Made by a program: the position numbers and the translations under genes. This document shows positions 1-7,612 of a DNA stretch of 36,274 nucleotides, piece after piece. The stretch spans positions 1-36,274 of the forward strand of contig UQQF01000019.1 of assembly GCA_900543085.1 (NCBI GenBank), in the 5' to 3' direction. The stretch comes from an uncultured Eubacteriales bacterium. GTDB lineage: Bacteria; Bacillota; Clostridia; Oscillospirales; Oscillospiraceae. Below the pieces are notes generated by a model. That model saw only the letters and a list, made by a program, of their open reading frames with translations. It did no database searches and was not told the DNA's origin. Within the stretch, counting starts at the first letter, position 1. Every line of letters begins with the position of its first letter.

Positions 1-226
1 CGGCGTGTACGTCGCCGAAAATACTTCTCGCGGAGCGAGCGTCGAATTGTCCGCCCTTGGCGGACAACCGAGGCGCAGAGCGCAGTGCCGGTCTCCATCG
101 GCCGCCTACGGAACCCACGAAGCGCAGAATGCACTTCGTGGGAGAGGAGGAGCAGCGGAATGACTGAGCTCTCGGCTTTAGCCGGGAGCGAAGGATATGC
201 AGCTTGCGACGACGACGGGGGACTTT
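1..226 (+). repeat. Structured intergenic repeat (stem-loop + AGGAGG module family), partial
   Basis: No convincing protein gene lies here. The stretch holds short perfect hairpins: TTGTCCGCC/GGCGGACAA near 47-67 and CCCACGAAG/CTTCGTGGG near 114-142. The second is followed at once by AGAGGAGGAGCAGCGGAATGACTGAG-like sequence (about 143-168) and later by GCGAAGGATATGCAG (188-202). The same order (hairpin, AGGAGG, AATGA-TGAG, GCGAA-GATATGCAG) recurs in the tandem repeats at 36022-36274, and a looser version at 26282-26478. An open frame runs through it (ATG at 160), but it continues across a terminator into the antisense of spoVAE and looks spurious. The left part may be truncated by the window edge. 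Confidence 0.5.
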
Positions 227-228
227 GT

Positions 229-262
229 TGTCAAAAAAGGCCGTCGAGAGCCTTTTTTGACA
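229..262. terminator. Symmetric A/T-stem hairpin, possible bidirectional terminator
   Basis: There is a perfect 13-bp inverted repeat, TGTCAAAAAAGGC (229-241) and GCCTTTTTTGACA (250-262), with an 8-nt loop. The A6/T6 tracts give a U-run in the RNA from either strand, so it could end the minus-strand spoVAD-spoVAE transcript as well as plus-strand transcription. Confidence 0.5.
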
Positions 263-267
263 GTCTC

Positions 268-295
268 AGCCGCCCCGGATGGGGCGGCTTTTTTT
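268..295 (+). terminator. Intrinsic terminator (+)
   Basis: AGCCGCCCC/GGGGCGGCT is a 9-bp stem with a GGAT loop, followed by seven T on the plus strand. It ends plus-strand transcription coming from the repeat region at 1-226 or from further left, just before the end of the convergent spoVAE. Confidence 0.8.
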
Positions 296-296
296 G

Positions 297-662
297 CTAT
301 TTCTCCTTCGGGCGGAAAATCGCGGCGGCGAGGAAGCCGAAGCAGATGGCGGCGGCTATCCCTCCGGCGGAGGCGGTCAGGCCGCCGGTAAACGCGCCCA
401 GCACGCCCTTCTCGGCCACGGCCTCGCGCACGCCCTTGGCCAGCGTGCTGCCGAAGCCGGTCAGAGGTATGCTTGCCCCGGCGCCCGCCCAGTCTGTCAG
501 CGGCTGGTACACTCCCAGCGCTCCCAATATGACGCCCGCCACCACGTAGATGGTGAGTATCCGCGCCGGAGTCAGCTTCGTGCGGTCTATCAGCAGCTGA
601 CCCACGGCGCACAGCGCGCCGCCCACGGCGAAGGCCTTCAGGCAGGATATTAGCAGCTCCAT
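297..662 (-). CDS. spoVAE: Stage V sporulation protein AE (SpoVAEb-type)
   Basis: A 121-residue, mostly hydrophobic membrane protein with three to four predicted helices and Gly/Ala-rich segments (KAFAVGGALCAVGQLL near the N-terminus, AAICFGFLAAAIF at the C-terminus). Size and sequence fit the SpoVAE/SpoVAEB family. SpoVA proteins sit in the spore inner membrane and carry Ca-dipicolinic acid into the forespore and out at germination. It lies 1 nt downstream of spoVAD, the usual order, so the two are surely co-transcribed. The stop is TAG at 297-299. The SpoVAC channel subunit that normally precedes spoVAD is not in this window. Identification rests on sequence recognition and on the spoVAD neighbour. 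Confidence 0.9.
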   Translation of the reverse strand: MELLISCLKAFAVGGALCAVGQLLIDRTKLTPARILTIYVVAGVILGALGVYQPLTDWAGAGASIPLTGFGSTLAKGVREAVAEKGVLGAFTGGLTASAGGIAAAICFGFLAAAIFRPKEK

Positions 663-663
663 G

Positions 664-1683
664 TCAGCACCTCTCCATTTCCAGCGCCGCCGCGTGGCAT
701 ATCCCGGGTATGCTCTCGCCCTGGAGCGAGGTCGTGGGGCTCATCAGCGCTCCCGTGGCGGCGAACAGCACACGCTTCCACACTCCGGCGCGCATGTTGT
801 CCAGCACGCACCCGGACAGCACGCTCGCGCTGCAGCCGCAGCCGCTGCCGCCCGAGCACACGCCCTGGCGCTCGGCGTCAAATATCAGCACGCCGCAGTC
901 CATGTGCCGCGCGCCCAGCGTGATTCCGCGCATTGACAGCAGCTCTGCCAGTATCTCCGAGCCGACCTTTCCCAGGTCTCCGGTGAGCACCGCGTCGTAG
1001 TATTCCGGCGCGCGTGCGGTGTCGGCGAAGTGCCGGCTGAGCGTGTCGGCGGCGGCCATCGCCATCGCGGCGCCCATGTTGGACGTGTCGGTCACTCCCG
1101 CGTCGACTATACGCCCCGGCGTCACGCGCGTGACGTAAGGCGCAGGCGCGTCCGCGGCGAGTATGACCGCGCCCGCGGCCGTGGCCGTCCACTGGCTGGT
1201 GGGCGTGCGCACGCTGCCGTACTCCAGCGGGAAGCGAAACTGCCGCTCCGCGCTGCAAAAATGCGAGCTGGTCAGGGCTGCAACTTTTTCGCCCGCTCCA
1301 CCGTCTATTAGTAAAGCGCCCAGGCACAGCGCCTCGGCCATGGTCGAGCACGCGCCGTACAGGCCGAAATAAGGCGCGCCGCTGTCCCTCAGCGCATATG
1401 CTGAACCGGCGCACTGGTTGAGCAGGTCGCCCGAGAGTATGAAGTCGAGGGACGACGCCGCAATGTCCGCCTTGTCGCAGGCGAGCGCGAAGCACTTGCG
1501 CAGCATCGTGCTCTCAGCCTTCTCCCAGCTCTTTTCGCCGAACCAGGCGTCGGGGCTGATGTAGTCGAAAAAACGTTTCAGCGGACCCTCGCCCTCTTTT
1601 TTCCCCGCTACGCAGGCCGACGCCAGGACGCCCGGCGCGCGCTCTATCCGGAGCGTGGCGGCTCCGAGCCGTTTTGCGCACAT
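664..1683 (-). CDS. spoVAD: Stage V sporulation protein AD
   Basis: 339 residues, the normal SpoVAD length. The protein has the thiolase-like fold of the family and the recognisable segments GDLLNQCAGSAYALR, GLYGACSTMAEAL and SSHFCSAERQFRFPLEYG. In spores SpoVAD is a soluble subunit that binds dipicolinic acid and works with SpoVAC and SpoVAE in its uptake. ATG at 1681-1683 is preceded by GAGGTGG (minus strand, ~1690-1696), which supports the start. spoVAE follows after 1 nt. Upstream lies only a 150-bp region and a divergent nucleotidyltransferase, so spoVAC is not adjacent, which departs from the usual spoVAC-AD-AE order. A forespore (σF/σG) promoter would be expected; no convincing one was found. 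Confidence 0.93.
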   Translation of the reverse strand: MCAKRLGAATLRIERAPGVLASACVAGKKEGEGPLKRFFDYISPDAWFGEKSWEKAESTMLRKCFALACDKADIAASSLDFILSGDLLNQCAGSAYALRDSGAPYFGLYGACSTMAEALCLGALLIDGGAGEKVAALTSSHFCSAERQFRFPLEYGSVRTPTSQWTATAAGAVILAADAPAPYVTRVTPGRIVDAGVTDTSNMGAAMAMAAADTLSRHFADTARAPEYYDAVLTGDLGKVGSEILAELLSMRGITLGARHMDCGVLIFDAERQGVCSGGSGCGCSASVLSGCVLDNMRAGVWKRVLFAATGALMSPTTSLQGESIPGICHAAALEMERC

Positions 1684-1832
1684 GCTTTACCACCTCGGGA
1701 CTAATATTCCCCGTGTGTCTAATTTGATGCACGCAGCCGCCGGCAACGGACAGGAATTCGACACTTTTGTAGATGAAATATTTATGTTTATCTGCTACAA
1801 TATAAACACGCTCATGGCAAGGAGGACCAATC

Positions 1833-2753
1833 ATGAAAGACCCCACTCTCGTAATACTCGCAGCCGGACTGAGCAGCCGGTACGGCGGGCTCAAGCAGAT
1901 AGATCCGATAGGTCCCGGCGGCGAGTTCCTCATAGACTATTCGGTGTACGACGCCGTCCGCGCCGGTTTCAGGCGCGTGGTGTTCCTGATAGCGCCCGAG
2001 ATGCGGCGAGACTTTGATGAGGCCATCGGCCGGCGCGTCAGCGGCTCCGTGGAGGCGGTCTACGCCTACCAGAGCCTGGATCGCTGTCTTCCGGCCGGGT
2101 TCTCCGTGCCCGAAGGCCGCATCCGCCCCTGGGGCACGGCTCACGCGCTGCTGTGCTGCCGCGAGGTCATAGACGGTCCGTTCGCGATGATAAACGCCGA
2201 CGACTTTTACGGCGCGGGCGCGTACCGCATGATGTACGCCTTCCTGCGCGGCGTGGACACCGCTTCACAGCCGCCGCGCTACTCCATGGTCGGCTACCGC
2301 CTGGGCAACACCGTCTCCGAGTCCGGCCGCGTCTGCCGCGGCGCCTGCCGCACCATAGGCGACAAGCTGGACTTCATCGAGGAGCTGACGCACGTCGTCA
2401 AGACGCCCACGGGTCCGGCGTACAGCCTGGACGGCGGAGCCACCCTCAAGCCCCTGTCCGCGGACACCACCGTGAGCATGAACTTCTGGGGCTTCACCCC
2501 CGCCCTGTTCGACGAGATCGCGCGCCGCTTCCCCGACTTCCTCGCGCACGGCCTGGACGAGAACCCGCAGGCCGAGATGCTCGTCCCCAACCTGGTCGGC
2601 AAGCTGCTGCGCGAAGGCCGCTGCACCGTGGACGTCATGCGCAGCGACGACGTCTGGCACGGCATGACCTACCGCGAGGACAAGGCCGAGGTCATCTCCG
2701 CCATCCGCGCGCTGATAGACTCCGGCGAATACCCGGAACGCCTCTGGGGCTGA
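1833..2753 (+). CDS. Sugar-nucleotidyltransferase-like protein (NTP_transferase fold)
   Basis: 306 residues. The N-terminal signature LVILAAGLSSRYGGLKQ is the nucleotide-binding loop of the nucleotidyltransferase superfamily (consensus LAAGxGxR…K). AMINADDFYG near residue 118 supplies the metal-binding aspartates. The middle (GFRRVVFLIAPEM) and the late segment STTVSMNFWGF-like also fit. Such enzymes join a sugar phosphate or similar to an NTP, but the substrate cannot be read from the sequence. The start follows AAGGAGG (~1819-1825) at good spacing. It is transcribed alone, divergent from spoVAD and convergent with the mreB gene, with which it shares a terminator at 2771-2812. No neighbouring capsule or sugar genes help assign a pathway. 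Confidence 0.75.
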   Translation: MKDPTLVILAAGLSSRYGGLKQIDPIGPGGEFLIDYSVYDAVRAGFRRVVFLIAPEMRRDFDEAIGRRVSGSVEAVYAYQSLDRCLPAGFSVPEGRIRPWGTAHALLCCREVIDGPFAMINADDFYGAGAYRMMYAFLRGVDTASQPPRYSMVGYRLGNTVSESGRVCRGACRTIGDKLDFIEELTHVVKTPTGPAYSLDGGATLKPLSADTTVSMNFWGFTPALFDEIARRFPDFLAHGLDENPQAEMLVPNLVGKLLREGRCTVDVMRSDDVWHGMTYREDKAEVISAIRALIDSGEYPERLWG

Positions 2754-2770
2754 GCCTGATACGCACCGAT

Positions 2771-2812
2771 AAGCAAAAAAGAACCAGTCTCACGACTGGT
2801 TCTTTTTTGCTT
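2771..2812. terminator. Bidirectional terminator between convergent genes
   Basis: A perfect 19-bp stem (2771-2789 with 2794-2812) with a TCAC loop. The stem contains GAACCAGTC/GACTGGTTC flanked by A6 and T6 tracts, so it serves the plus-strand nucleotidyltransferase and the minus-strand mreB gene. Confidence 0.92.
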
Positions 2813-2821
2813 TATTTGGGT

Positions 2822-3853
2822 TCAGCCTCTCAGCATACGCTTTCGGGCGAAGTTGACCATGCCCTCGTTCATGTCGTTCAGGCGCGTGAGCAGCTTGCCC
2901 GCGCCGTAGGCCGCGCAGGAGACGGGGTCGTCGACAACGACGGTGCGGATGCCGGTGTCCCGCTCGACCAGGCGGTCTATGCCGTAGATGAGGCTGCCGC
3001 CGCCGGACATGATGATGCCGTTTTGCGAGATGTCGGCCACCAGCTCGGGCGGGGTGCGCTCCAGCACCAGGTGTATGGCCTCGAGTATGTCGCGCATAGG
3101 CTCCAGCAGGACTTCGGCCAGCTCGGCGGAGGATATTTTTACGGTCTTGGGCAGGCCGGTGACGAGGTCGCGGCCCTTTACCTCCTCCACGTCCGTGTCG
3201 GGGCGCGGGACTACGCAGCCGATGGCCATCTTGACCTCCTCGGCCGTCTTCTCGCCGATGAGCACGTTGTGCCTGCGGCGGATGTAGCGGATTATCGCCT
3301 CGTCAAAGCTGGCGCCTGCGGTCTTTATGCTCTCGCACTCGGCCACGCCGCCGAGGGAGACGACGGCGGTCTCGGTCGTGCCGCCGCCGACGTCGATTAT
3401 CAGCTGGCCGTCGGGCTTGCTGACGTCAAGACCGGCGCCGTAGGCCGTCGCGACCGCGCTCTCCACCAGGTAGACCTTGCGCGCGCCGGCCTCGGTGACG
3501 GCGTCGACCACGGCGCGCTCCTCCACGCCCGTGATGCTGCCGGGCACGCAGACGAGGACGCGCGGCTTGAACAGGCTCAGGCTGGTGACGCGCTTCATCA
3601 GCTCGCGGAGCATGGCGACGGTCATGTCGTAGTCGGAAATGACGCCGCCGACTATGGGCTGGATGGGCACTATGCTGGCGGGGGTGCGGCCGAGCATCTT
3701 CTGCGCCTCCTCGCCCACCTTCATGAGCTTGCCCGAGAACTTGTCCACGGCGACCAGCGCCGGCTCGCGCACCTGCACGCCCTTGCCGCGGGTGTACAGC
3801 AGTACGCGGGTGGTGCCCATGTCGAGGGCGATGTCTTTGTCAAATATCGGCAT
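2822..3853 (-). CDS. mreB: Rod-shape determining protein of the MreB/Mbl family
   Basis: 343 residues, the usual MreB length. Actin-fold motifs are visible: phosphate-1 loop IALDMGTTRVLLYT near the N-terminus, phosphate-2 IIDVGGGTTETAVVSLGG, and the adenosine segment GIIMSGGGSLIYGID. MreB-family filaments lie under the membrane and guide lateral peptidoglycan synthesis. The frame is open up to 3988, but ATG at 3851-3853 is chosen: it begins MPIFDKDIALDMGTT like other family members and has AGAAAGG 8 nt upstream. It lies 68 nt downstream of comFC and is probably co-transcribed. mreC and mreD do not follow, so whether it is MreB, Mbl or a paralogue is not settled. Confidence 0.9.
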   Translation of the reverse strand: MPIFDKDIALDMGTTRVLLYTRGKGVQVREPALVAVDKFSGKLMKVGEEAQKMLGRTPASIVPIQPIVGGVISDYDMTVAMLRELMKRVTSLSLFKPRVLVCVPGSITGVEERAVVDAVTEAGARKVYLVESAVATAYGAGLDVSKPDGQLIIDVGGGTTETAVVSLGGVAECESIKTAGASFDEAIIRYIRRRHNVLIGEKTAEEVKMAIGCVVPRPDTDVEEVKGRDLVTGLPKTVKISSAELAEVLLEPMRDILEAIHLVLERTPPELVADISQNGIIMSGGGSLIYGIDRLVERDTGIRTVVVDDPVSCAAYGAGKLLTRLNDMNEGMVNFARKRMLRG

Positions 3854-3921
3854 AGCTTTACAACCTTTCTGCCCGCGTGCGGGGACTGGCCTGTACTGAT
3901 TGTAGACAGGCGTTTTGATAT

Positions 3922-4572
3922 TTAGTCTCTTGCCACCGAGGCGCAGACAACGCTCTCCGCGCCGGCGAGGCCGAGCATACGCGCGCACTCGCTCACCGTG
4001 GAACCGGTGGTGATGATGTCGTCTATTAAGAGCACATGCTTGCCCTGTACAAGCTCCGGGTCGATTATCTCATAGGCTCCGGATATGTTCGCGCGGCGCT
4101 CGGCCGCGCTGCCCGTGCCGGACTGCGGCGCGGCGTTGCGCGTCTTGCGCAGCGTCTCCACGGCCACGTCGTCGAGGGCGAGCGCCGCCGAGAGCGCGAT
4201 GAGCATGGCCTGGTCATAGCCGCGCTCGCGCAGCCGCTCGCTGGAGAGCGGCACCCAGGATATGAGGTCGTACTCACCGGCGAGGTTCTCGCGCACGCAG
4301 TCCGCCACCAGCTCGCCGAAGAGCCGGGCATAGGCCGTGACGCCGTCGAACTTATAGCGCAGCAGCGCGTCGCGCACCGTGCCCTCGTACTTGAGCGGGG
4401 CGCACACCGCCTCAACGAAGTCCGGCCCCTTCTCCCTGGCCGGCGACCGGTACGGCAGCGAAGCGCGGCACGCCTCGCACATGCCGTTCTCACCCGGCCT
4501 CAGCCGCCTGCGGCAAAAAGCGCATTTAGGCGGAAACAGGATATCCAATATACCTTCGACGAGTTTTGACAT
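3922..4572 (-). CDS. comFC: ComFC/GntX-family phosphoribosyltransferase-like competence protein
   Basis: 216 residues. An N-terminal zinc-ribbon-like CxxC pair (C17, C20 and C32, C35) is followed by a phosphoribosyltransferase domain. The PRPP-binding loop VLLIDDIITTGST lies at about residues 180-192, and the flexible-loop motif RLRERGYDQA at 113-122. In naturally competent bacteria ComFC helps take up or process transforming DNA; in others the same family is annotated as an amidophosphoribosyltransferase-like protein. The comFA helicase is not adjacent. The start follows GGTGAGG. Element A lies directly upstream, ending 33 nt before the ATG, so transcription must start inside or read through that element. 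Confidence 0.87.
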   Translation of the reverse strand: MSKLVEGILDILFPPKCAFCRRRLRPGENGMCEACRASLPYRSPAREKGPDFVEAVCAPLKYEGTVRDALLRYKFDGVTAYARLFGELVADCVRENLAGEYDLISWVPLSSERLRERGYDQAMLIALSAALALDDVAVETLRKTRNAAPQSGTGSAAERRANISGAYEIIDPELVQGKHVLLIDDIITTGSTVSECARMLGLAGAESVVCASVARD

Positions 4573-4604
4573 ATCCTCACCCCACAGATGTGCTGTTTAT
4601 TTTT

Positions 4605-5010
4605 TGGGGGTTGTAACCCCCAACGCCCGATTCCTGGGGGGCTTTCTTTGGTCTTGGCCAAAGAAAGTCCCCCAGACCCCGAAAGGAAAGCCGCTTGGGT
4701 GCTTTAATCTGCCGGGGATTAGTTTTATCTTGGCGGTTCGACATAAATGCGTTGGTATCCCTAAGATTTATGCCAGATTAGGGTGCAACTAGCTTACCGC
4801 TCTAACGAATGACCCGGTGAGCGCTCCGGCGCAAAGCGCCGTCGCGCGAAAATGACAGCAGCCCAGTCTCGTATAGACTAAGGGATTGCAACGTATATAT
4901 GTCGAACCGCCGAGTAACACGCATTCCCCGGTATATTAAAGCACCAAAGCGTTTTTCTCTTTGGAGTCTGAGGGGTTTCTTTTTGTCGCCACAAAAAGAA
5001 ATCCCTCAGG
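4605..5010 (-). repeat. Dyad-symmetric intergenic element, copy A (~405 bp)
   Basis: Non-coding. Terminal hairpins: 4968-5009 (CTGAGGGG…CCCTCAG around TTTCTTTTTGT/ACAAAAAGAAA) and 4634-4674 (CTTTCTTTGG/CCAAAGAAAG inside CTGGGGG/CCCCCAG). Outside the second lies GGGGGTT/AACCCCC (4606-4621). Two arms of about 130 bp (4634-4765 and 4878-5009) are imperfect inverted copies of each other, sharing for example GGTGCTTTAAT, CGGTTCGACATA and an ATCCC-TAG segment. The centre is GGCGC-AAA-GCGCC (4828-4840). Copy B (14162-14597) matches over its whole length in the opposite genomic orientation. It fills the gap between the stop of recD2 and the start of comFC. Orientation is given as the direction of the flanking genes. 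Confidence 0.85.
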
Positions 5011-5024
5011 AGCGCGAGTTGGAG

Positions 5025-7253
5025 CTATGCAATAGCTCCGCCCTCCCTCAGCCGGATGCGTAAGCCGCTATACCGTCTCGACTGCACATGGTTATCGATC
5101 ATCCGATGCGCGGCCTGTTCATCGCCGGTGGCGATGAGCAGTTCTCTGGCGCGGGTGACGGCGGTGTAGAGGATGCCGCGGGTCATGAGCCGCGGGGCGG
5201 CGTCGGCCACGGCGAGCACCACGGCGCGGTACTCGCTGCCCTGGCTCTTGTGCACGGTTATCGCCCAGGCGTGTTCCAGCTCGACCAGGGCGTCGAAGCC
5301 CATGACGGCTATGCGCCCGTCGAAGTCCACCGTGAGCGTCTCGTTCTCCGCGTCTATGGCGAGGATGTAGCCGATGTCGCCGTTGTATATTCCGGCGCCG
5401 GTCTCGACCTTGCCGAGCGCGTCCGGCTCCTTCCTCCATATCATATCATAGTTATTGCGAATTTGCATCACCCTGTCGCCCTCTCGGAAGGTGACATCGC
5501 CAAAAATTTTTTCGTTTTTGCCCTTCATGGGCGGATTCAGCACCGCCTGGAGCCGCTTGTTCAGCTCCACGGTGCCCGCCTCGCCCCTGCGCGTGGGGCT
5601 GAGCACCTGTATGTCCCCGCTGGGTATGCCCATCTTGCCGGGCAGGCGCACGCTGCACAGCTCCGCCACCGTCTCCGCGCACTGTATCGGATTCGGCCTC
5701 CGGAGAAAGTAGAAGTCGCCCTTGTTCTCGTTCAGCCTGGGGTGCTCGCCCGCGTTTATCTCGTGCGCGTAGGACACGATGCGGCTGGTCTCCGCCTGGC
5801 GGAAGATCTCCGTCAGGCGCACCGCGGGCACGGCGCCGCTCCTCAAAATGTCCGCGAACACCCTGCCCGGCCCCACGCTGGGCAGCTGGTCGGCGTCGCC
5901 CACCAGTATCAGCCTCGCGCTGTCGGGCATGGCCTGCAAGAGTGCGTCCATAAGTATTATGTCAACCATAGAGCACTCGTCGAGCACTACCGCGCCGCAG
6001 TCGAGCTTGTCGCTCTCGCCCTTGGCGAACACGACCCGCTCGCCGTCGGCGGAGAAGCCGGCGCCCAGCAGGCGGTGCATGGTGGCGGCGTCGCGGCCGG
6101 TCACCTCGCCCATGCGCTTGGCGGCGCGCCCCGTGGGCGCCGTGAGCAGCGTGGTTATGCCCAGCGAGTCGTAGACCTCGAGTATCGCGCGCAGCGAGGT
6201 CGTCTTACCGGTGCCGGGACCGCCGGTGAGCGCCATGACGCGCCTGTTGGCGGCGAGGCTGACGGCCTCGCGCTGCTTGGGCGCGTAGCGCACTCCGCGC
6301 GTGCTCTCAAGCCGGGCGAGCACCTTGTCCACGTCCGTCTCCGGCACGTCGGAGGCGGCCATCTTCAGCAGCCGCTCCGCCACACGCGTCTCCGCCTCGT
6401 ACAGCTCGGTGAGGTAGGTGACGTCGCGGTTTGAGAGGGTGGTGCGCACCACTTCCCCGTCCTCGGTCAGCGAATCGATGGCGCTCATGACGGCGTCCGG
6501 CTCGACGCCTATGAACTGCGCCGTGGCGGCGCAGAGCTTGTCCGTGGGTATGAAGCAGTGGCCGTTGCCGGAGTTGTGCCGCAGCTCGAAGATCGCGGCC
6601 GCGCGGACGCGCTGGGGGTTGTCCTGGCTGCCGCCCATGTCCAGCGCCAGGTGGTCGGCCTCGGCAAAGCTGCCGCCTATGTGCGGCGCGGCGAGTATGT
6701 AGGGGTTCTCGCTGACTATCTCCATGGCGTCGTCGGCGTAGAAGCGGTACAGCCGGACGGCCAGCAGCGGCTTTATGTCGTGCGAGCACAAAAACTCCAT
6801 CAGGCGGCGCATACCGGCCTGGCGGCGGAAGTCGCGGCAGATGCGCTCGGCCTTGGCCTCGCCTATGCCGCGGAGCGCCGCGAGCTGGTCCGGGTGGTTT
6901 TCCAGCACGTCCAGCGTCCTGTCTCCGAACTTGTCCACGATCAGCGCCGCCGTGGCGGGGCCTATGCCCTTCACGGCGCGCCCGGCCAGGTAGGCGTAGA
7001 TGGCCTCCTTGGTGCGCGGCAGGCTGCGCTCGGCGTACTCGGCCTTGAACTGGCGGCCGTGATTGGGGTGCGTGACCCACTGGCCGAAGACGTGCAGTTC
7101 CTCCCCGGGGTACGCCGAGGGCAGGGTGCCGACGACATTCACGCTCTCCCCGTCCTGGGTGTCCAGGCGAAGAACGGTGTAGCCATTTTCTTCATTTGTG
7201 TATATTACGGAGGCTATCTTCCCGTAAAGCTCAGCCAGTTCTTCCTCGTGCAC
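5025..7253 (-). CDS. recD2: ATP-dependent RecD2-type DNA helicase
   Basis: 742 residues, typical for the RecB-independent RecD2 family. Order: N-terminal OB-like domain (about 8-75), helix-hairpin-helix repeats (VKGIGPATAALI near 94-105, LRGIGEAKAERI near 127-138), then SF1B helicase. Walker A GGPGTGKT is at 344-351 and Walker B VVLDECSMVD near 422-431. The late motif AITVHKSQGSEY is followed by LYTAVTRARELL. RecD2 unwinds DNA 5'-3' and acts in recombinational repair and replication-fork maintenance. The start is GTG at 7251-7253, directly abutting the TGA of the upstream gene, with GGGAAGG about 6 nt before it. It is probably co-transcribed with the 104-residue gene and uvrA. Confidence 0.95.
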   Translation of the reverse strand: MHEEELAELYGKIASVIYTNEENGYTVLRLDTQDGESVNVVGTLPSAYPGEELHVFGQWVTHPNHGRQFKAEYAERSLPRTKEAIYAYLAGRAVKGIGPATAALIVDKFGDRTLDVLENHPDQLAALRGIGEAKAERICRDFRRQAGMRRLMEFLCSHDIKPLLAVRLYRFYADDAMEIVSENPYILAAPHIGGSFAEADHLALDMGGSQDNPQRVRAAAIFELRHNSGNGHCFIPTDKLCAATAQFIGVEPDAVMSAIDSLTEDGEVVRTTLSNRDVTYLTELYEAETRVAERLLKMAASDVPETDVDKVLARLESTRGVRYAPKQREAVSLAANRRVMALTGGPGTGKTTSLRAILEVYDSLGITTLLTAPTGRAAKRMGEVTGRDAATMHRLLGAGFSADGERVVFAKGESDKLDCGAVVLDECSMVDIILMDALLQAMPDSARLILVGDADQLPSVGPGRVFADILRSGAVPAVRLTEIFRQAETSRIVSYAHEINAGEHPRLNENKGDFYFLRRPNPIQCAETVAELCSVRLPGKMGIPSGDIQVLSPTRRGEAGTVELNKRLQAVLNPPMKGKNEKIFGDVTFREGDRVMQIRNNYDMIWRKEPDALGKVETGAGIYNGDIGYILAIDAENETLTVDFDGRIAVMGFDALVELEHAWAITVHKSQGSEYRAVVLAVADAAPRLMTRGILYTAVTRARELLIATGDEQAAHRMIDNHVQSRRYSGLRIRLREGGAIA

Positions 7254-7568
7254 TCAATTACCTTCCCGTATAATGGTTATTCTCCCGTCGCGCTCCAGCG
7301 CCTCGGCCACGGCGAGGGTCGCCTCGTCCATGCCCAGGTCGCCTATCTCTATCCCGCAGGGCAGCGTCCCGTTGGCCGACAGCCACTCCAGAGCACTCAC
7401 CGCGCTCTCCAGCGAGGCGTCGCCGCCGGAGACGTCCAGTCTCACCGTCAGGCGCGTATTTGTCCCCGGCCGGACGGGCGTGAGCATCAGCCCGCGCACA
7501 GCCCAGACCAGCAGCAGCACAAGCGCCGCGAACGCCGCCGCGCCGATTATGTTCCACAGCATGAACAC
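7254..7568 (-). CDS. Small membrane-anchored protein of unknown function
   Basis: 104 residues, not recognised. One transmembrane helix lies near the N-terminus (about 5-27, IIGAAAFAALVLLLVWAVRGL), followed by a short β-strand-like stretch (TRLTVRLDVSGG) and a small soluble domain ending GRITIIREGN. The C-terminal part pairs short strands with Leu/Ala-rich helices. It sits 44 nt after the uvrA stop, and its TGA abuts the GTG of recD2, so translation of recD2 is probably coupled to it. The placement suggests only co-expression with repair genes; nothing in the sequence points to a nuclease, helicase or DNA-binding domain. Confidence 0.75.
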   Translation of the reverse strand: MFMLWNIIGAAAFAALVLLLVWAVRGLMLTPVRPGTNTRLTVRLDVSGGDASLESAVSALEWLSANGTLPCGIEIGDLGMDEATLAVAEALERDGRITIIREGN

Positions 7569-7612
7569 ACCCCCGTATCATGCTATGCGCGGCGGCCTGT
7601 CCGGGTTACGTC

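Noticed and set aside
85..653. Plus-strand open frames across the left end and the antisense of spoVAE
   Set aside because: They run through hairpins, a T-run terminator and then antisense to a clear spoVAE gene; the composition is typical of translated repeat and shadow frames.
1703..1730. σF/σG-like boxes before spoVAD (GCATC and GGGAATATT on the minus strand)
   Set aside because: The spacer is about 14 bp and the start site would fall on the ribosome-binding site; too weak to list as a promoter.
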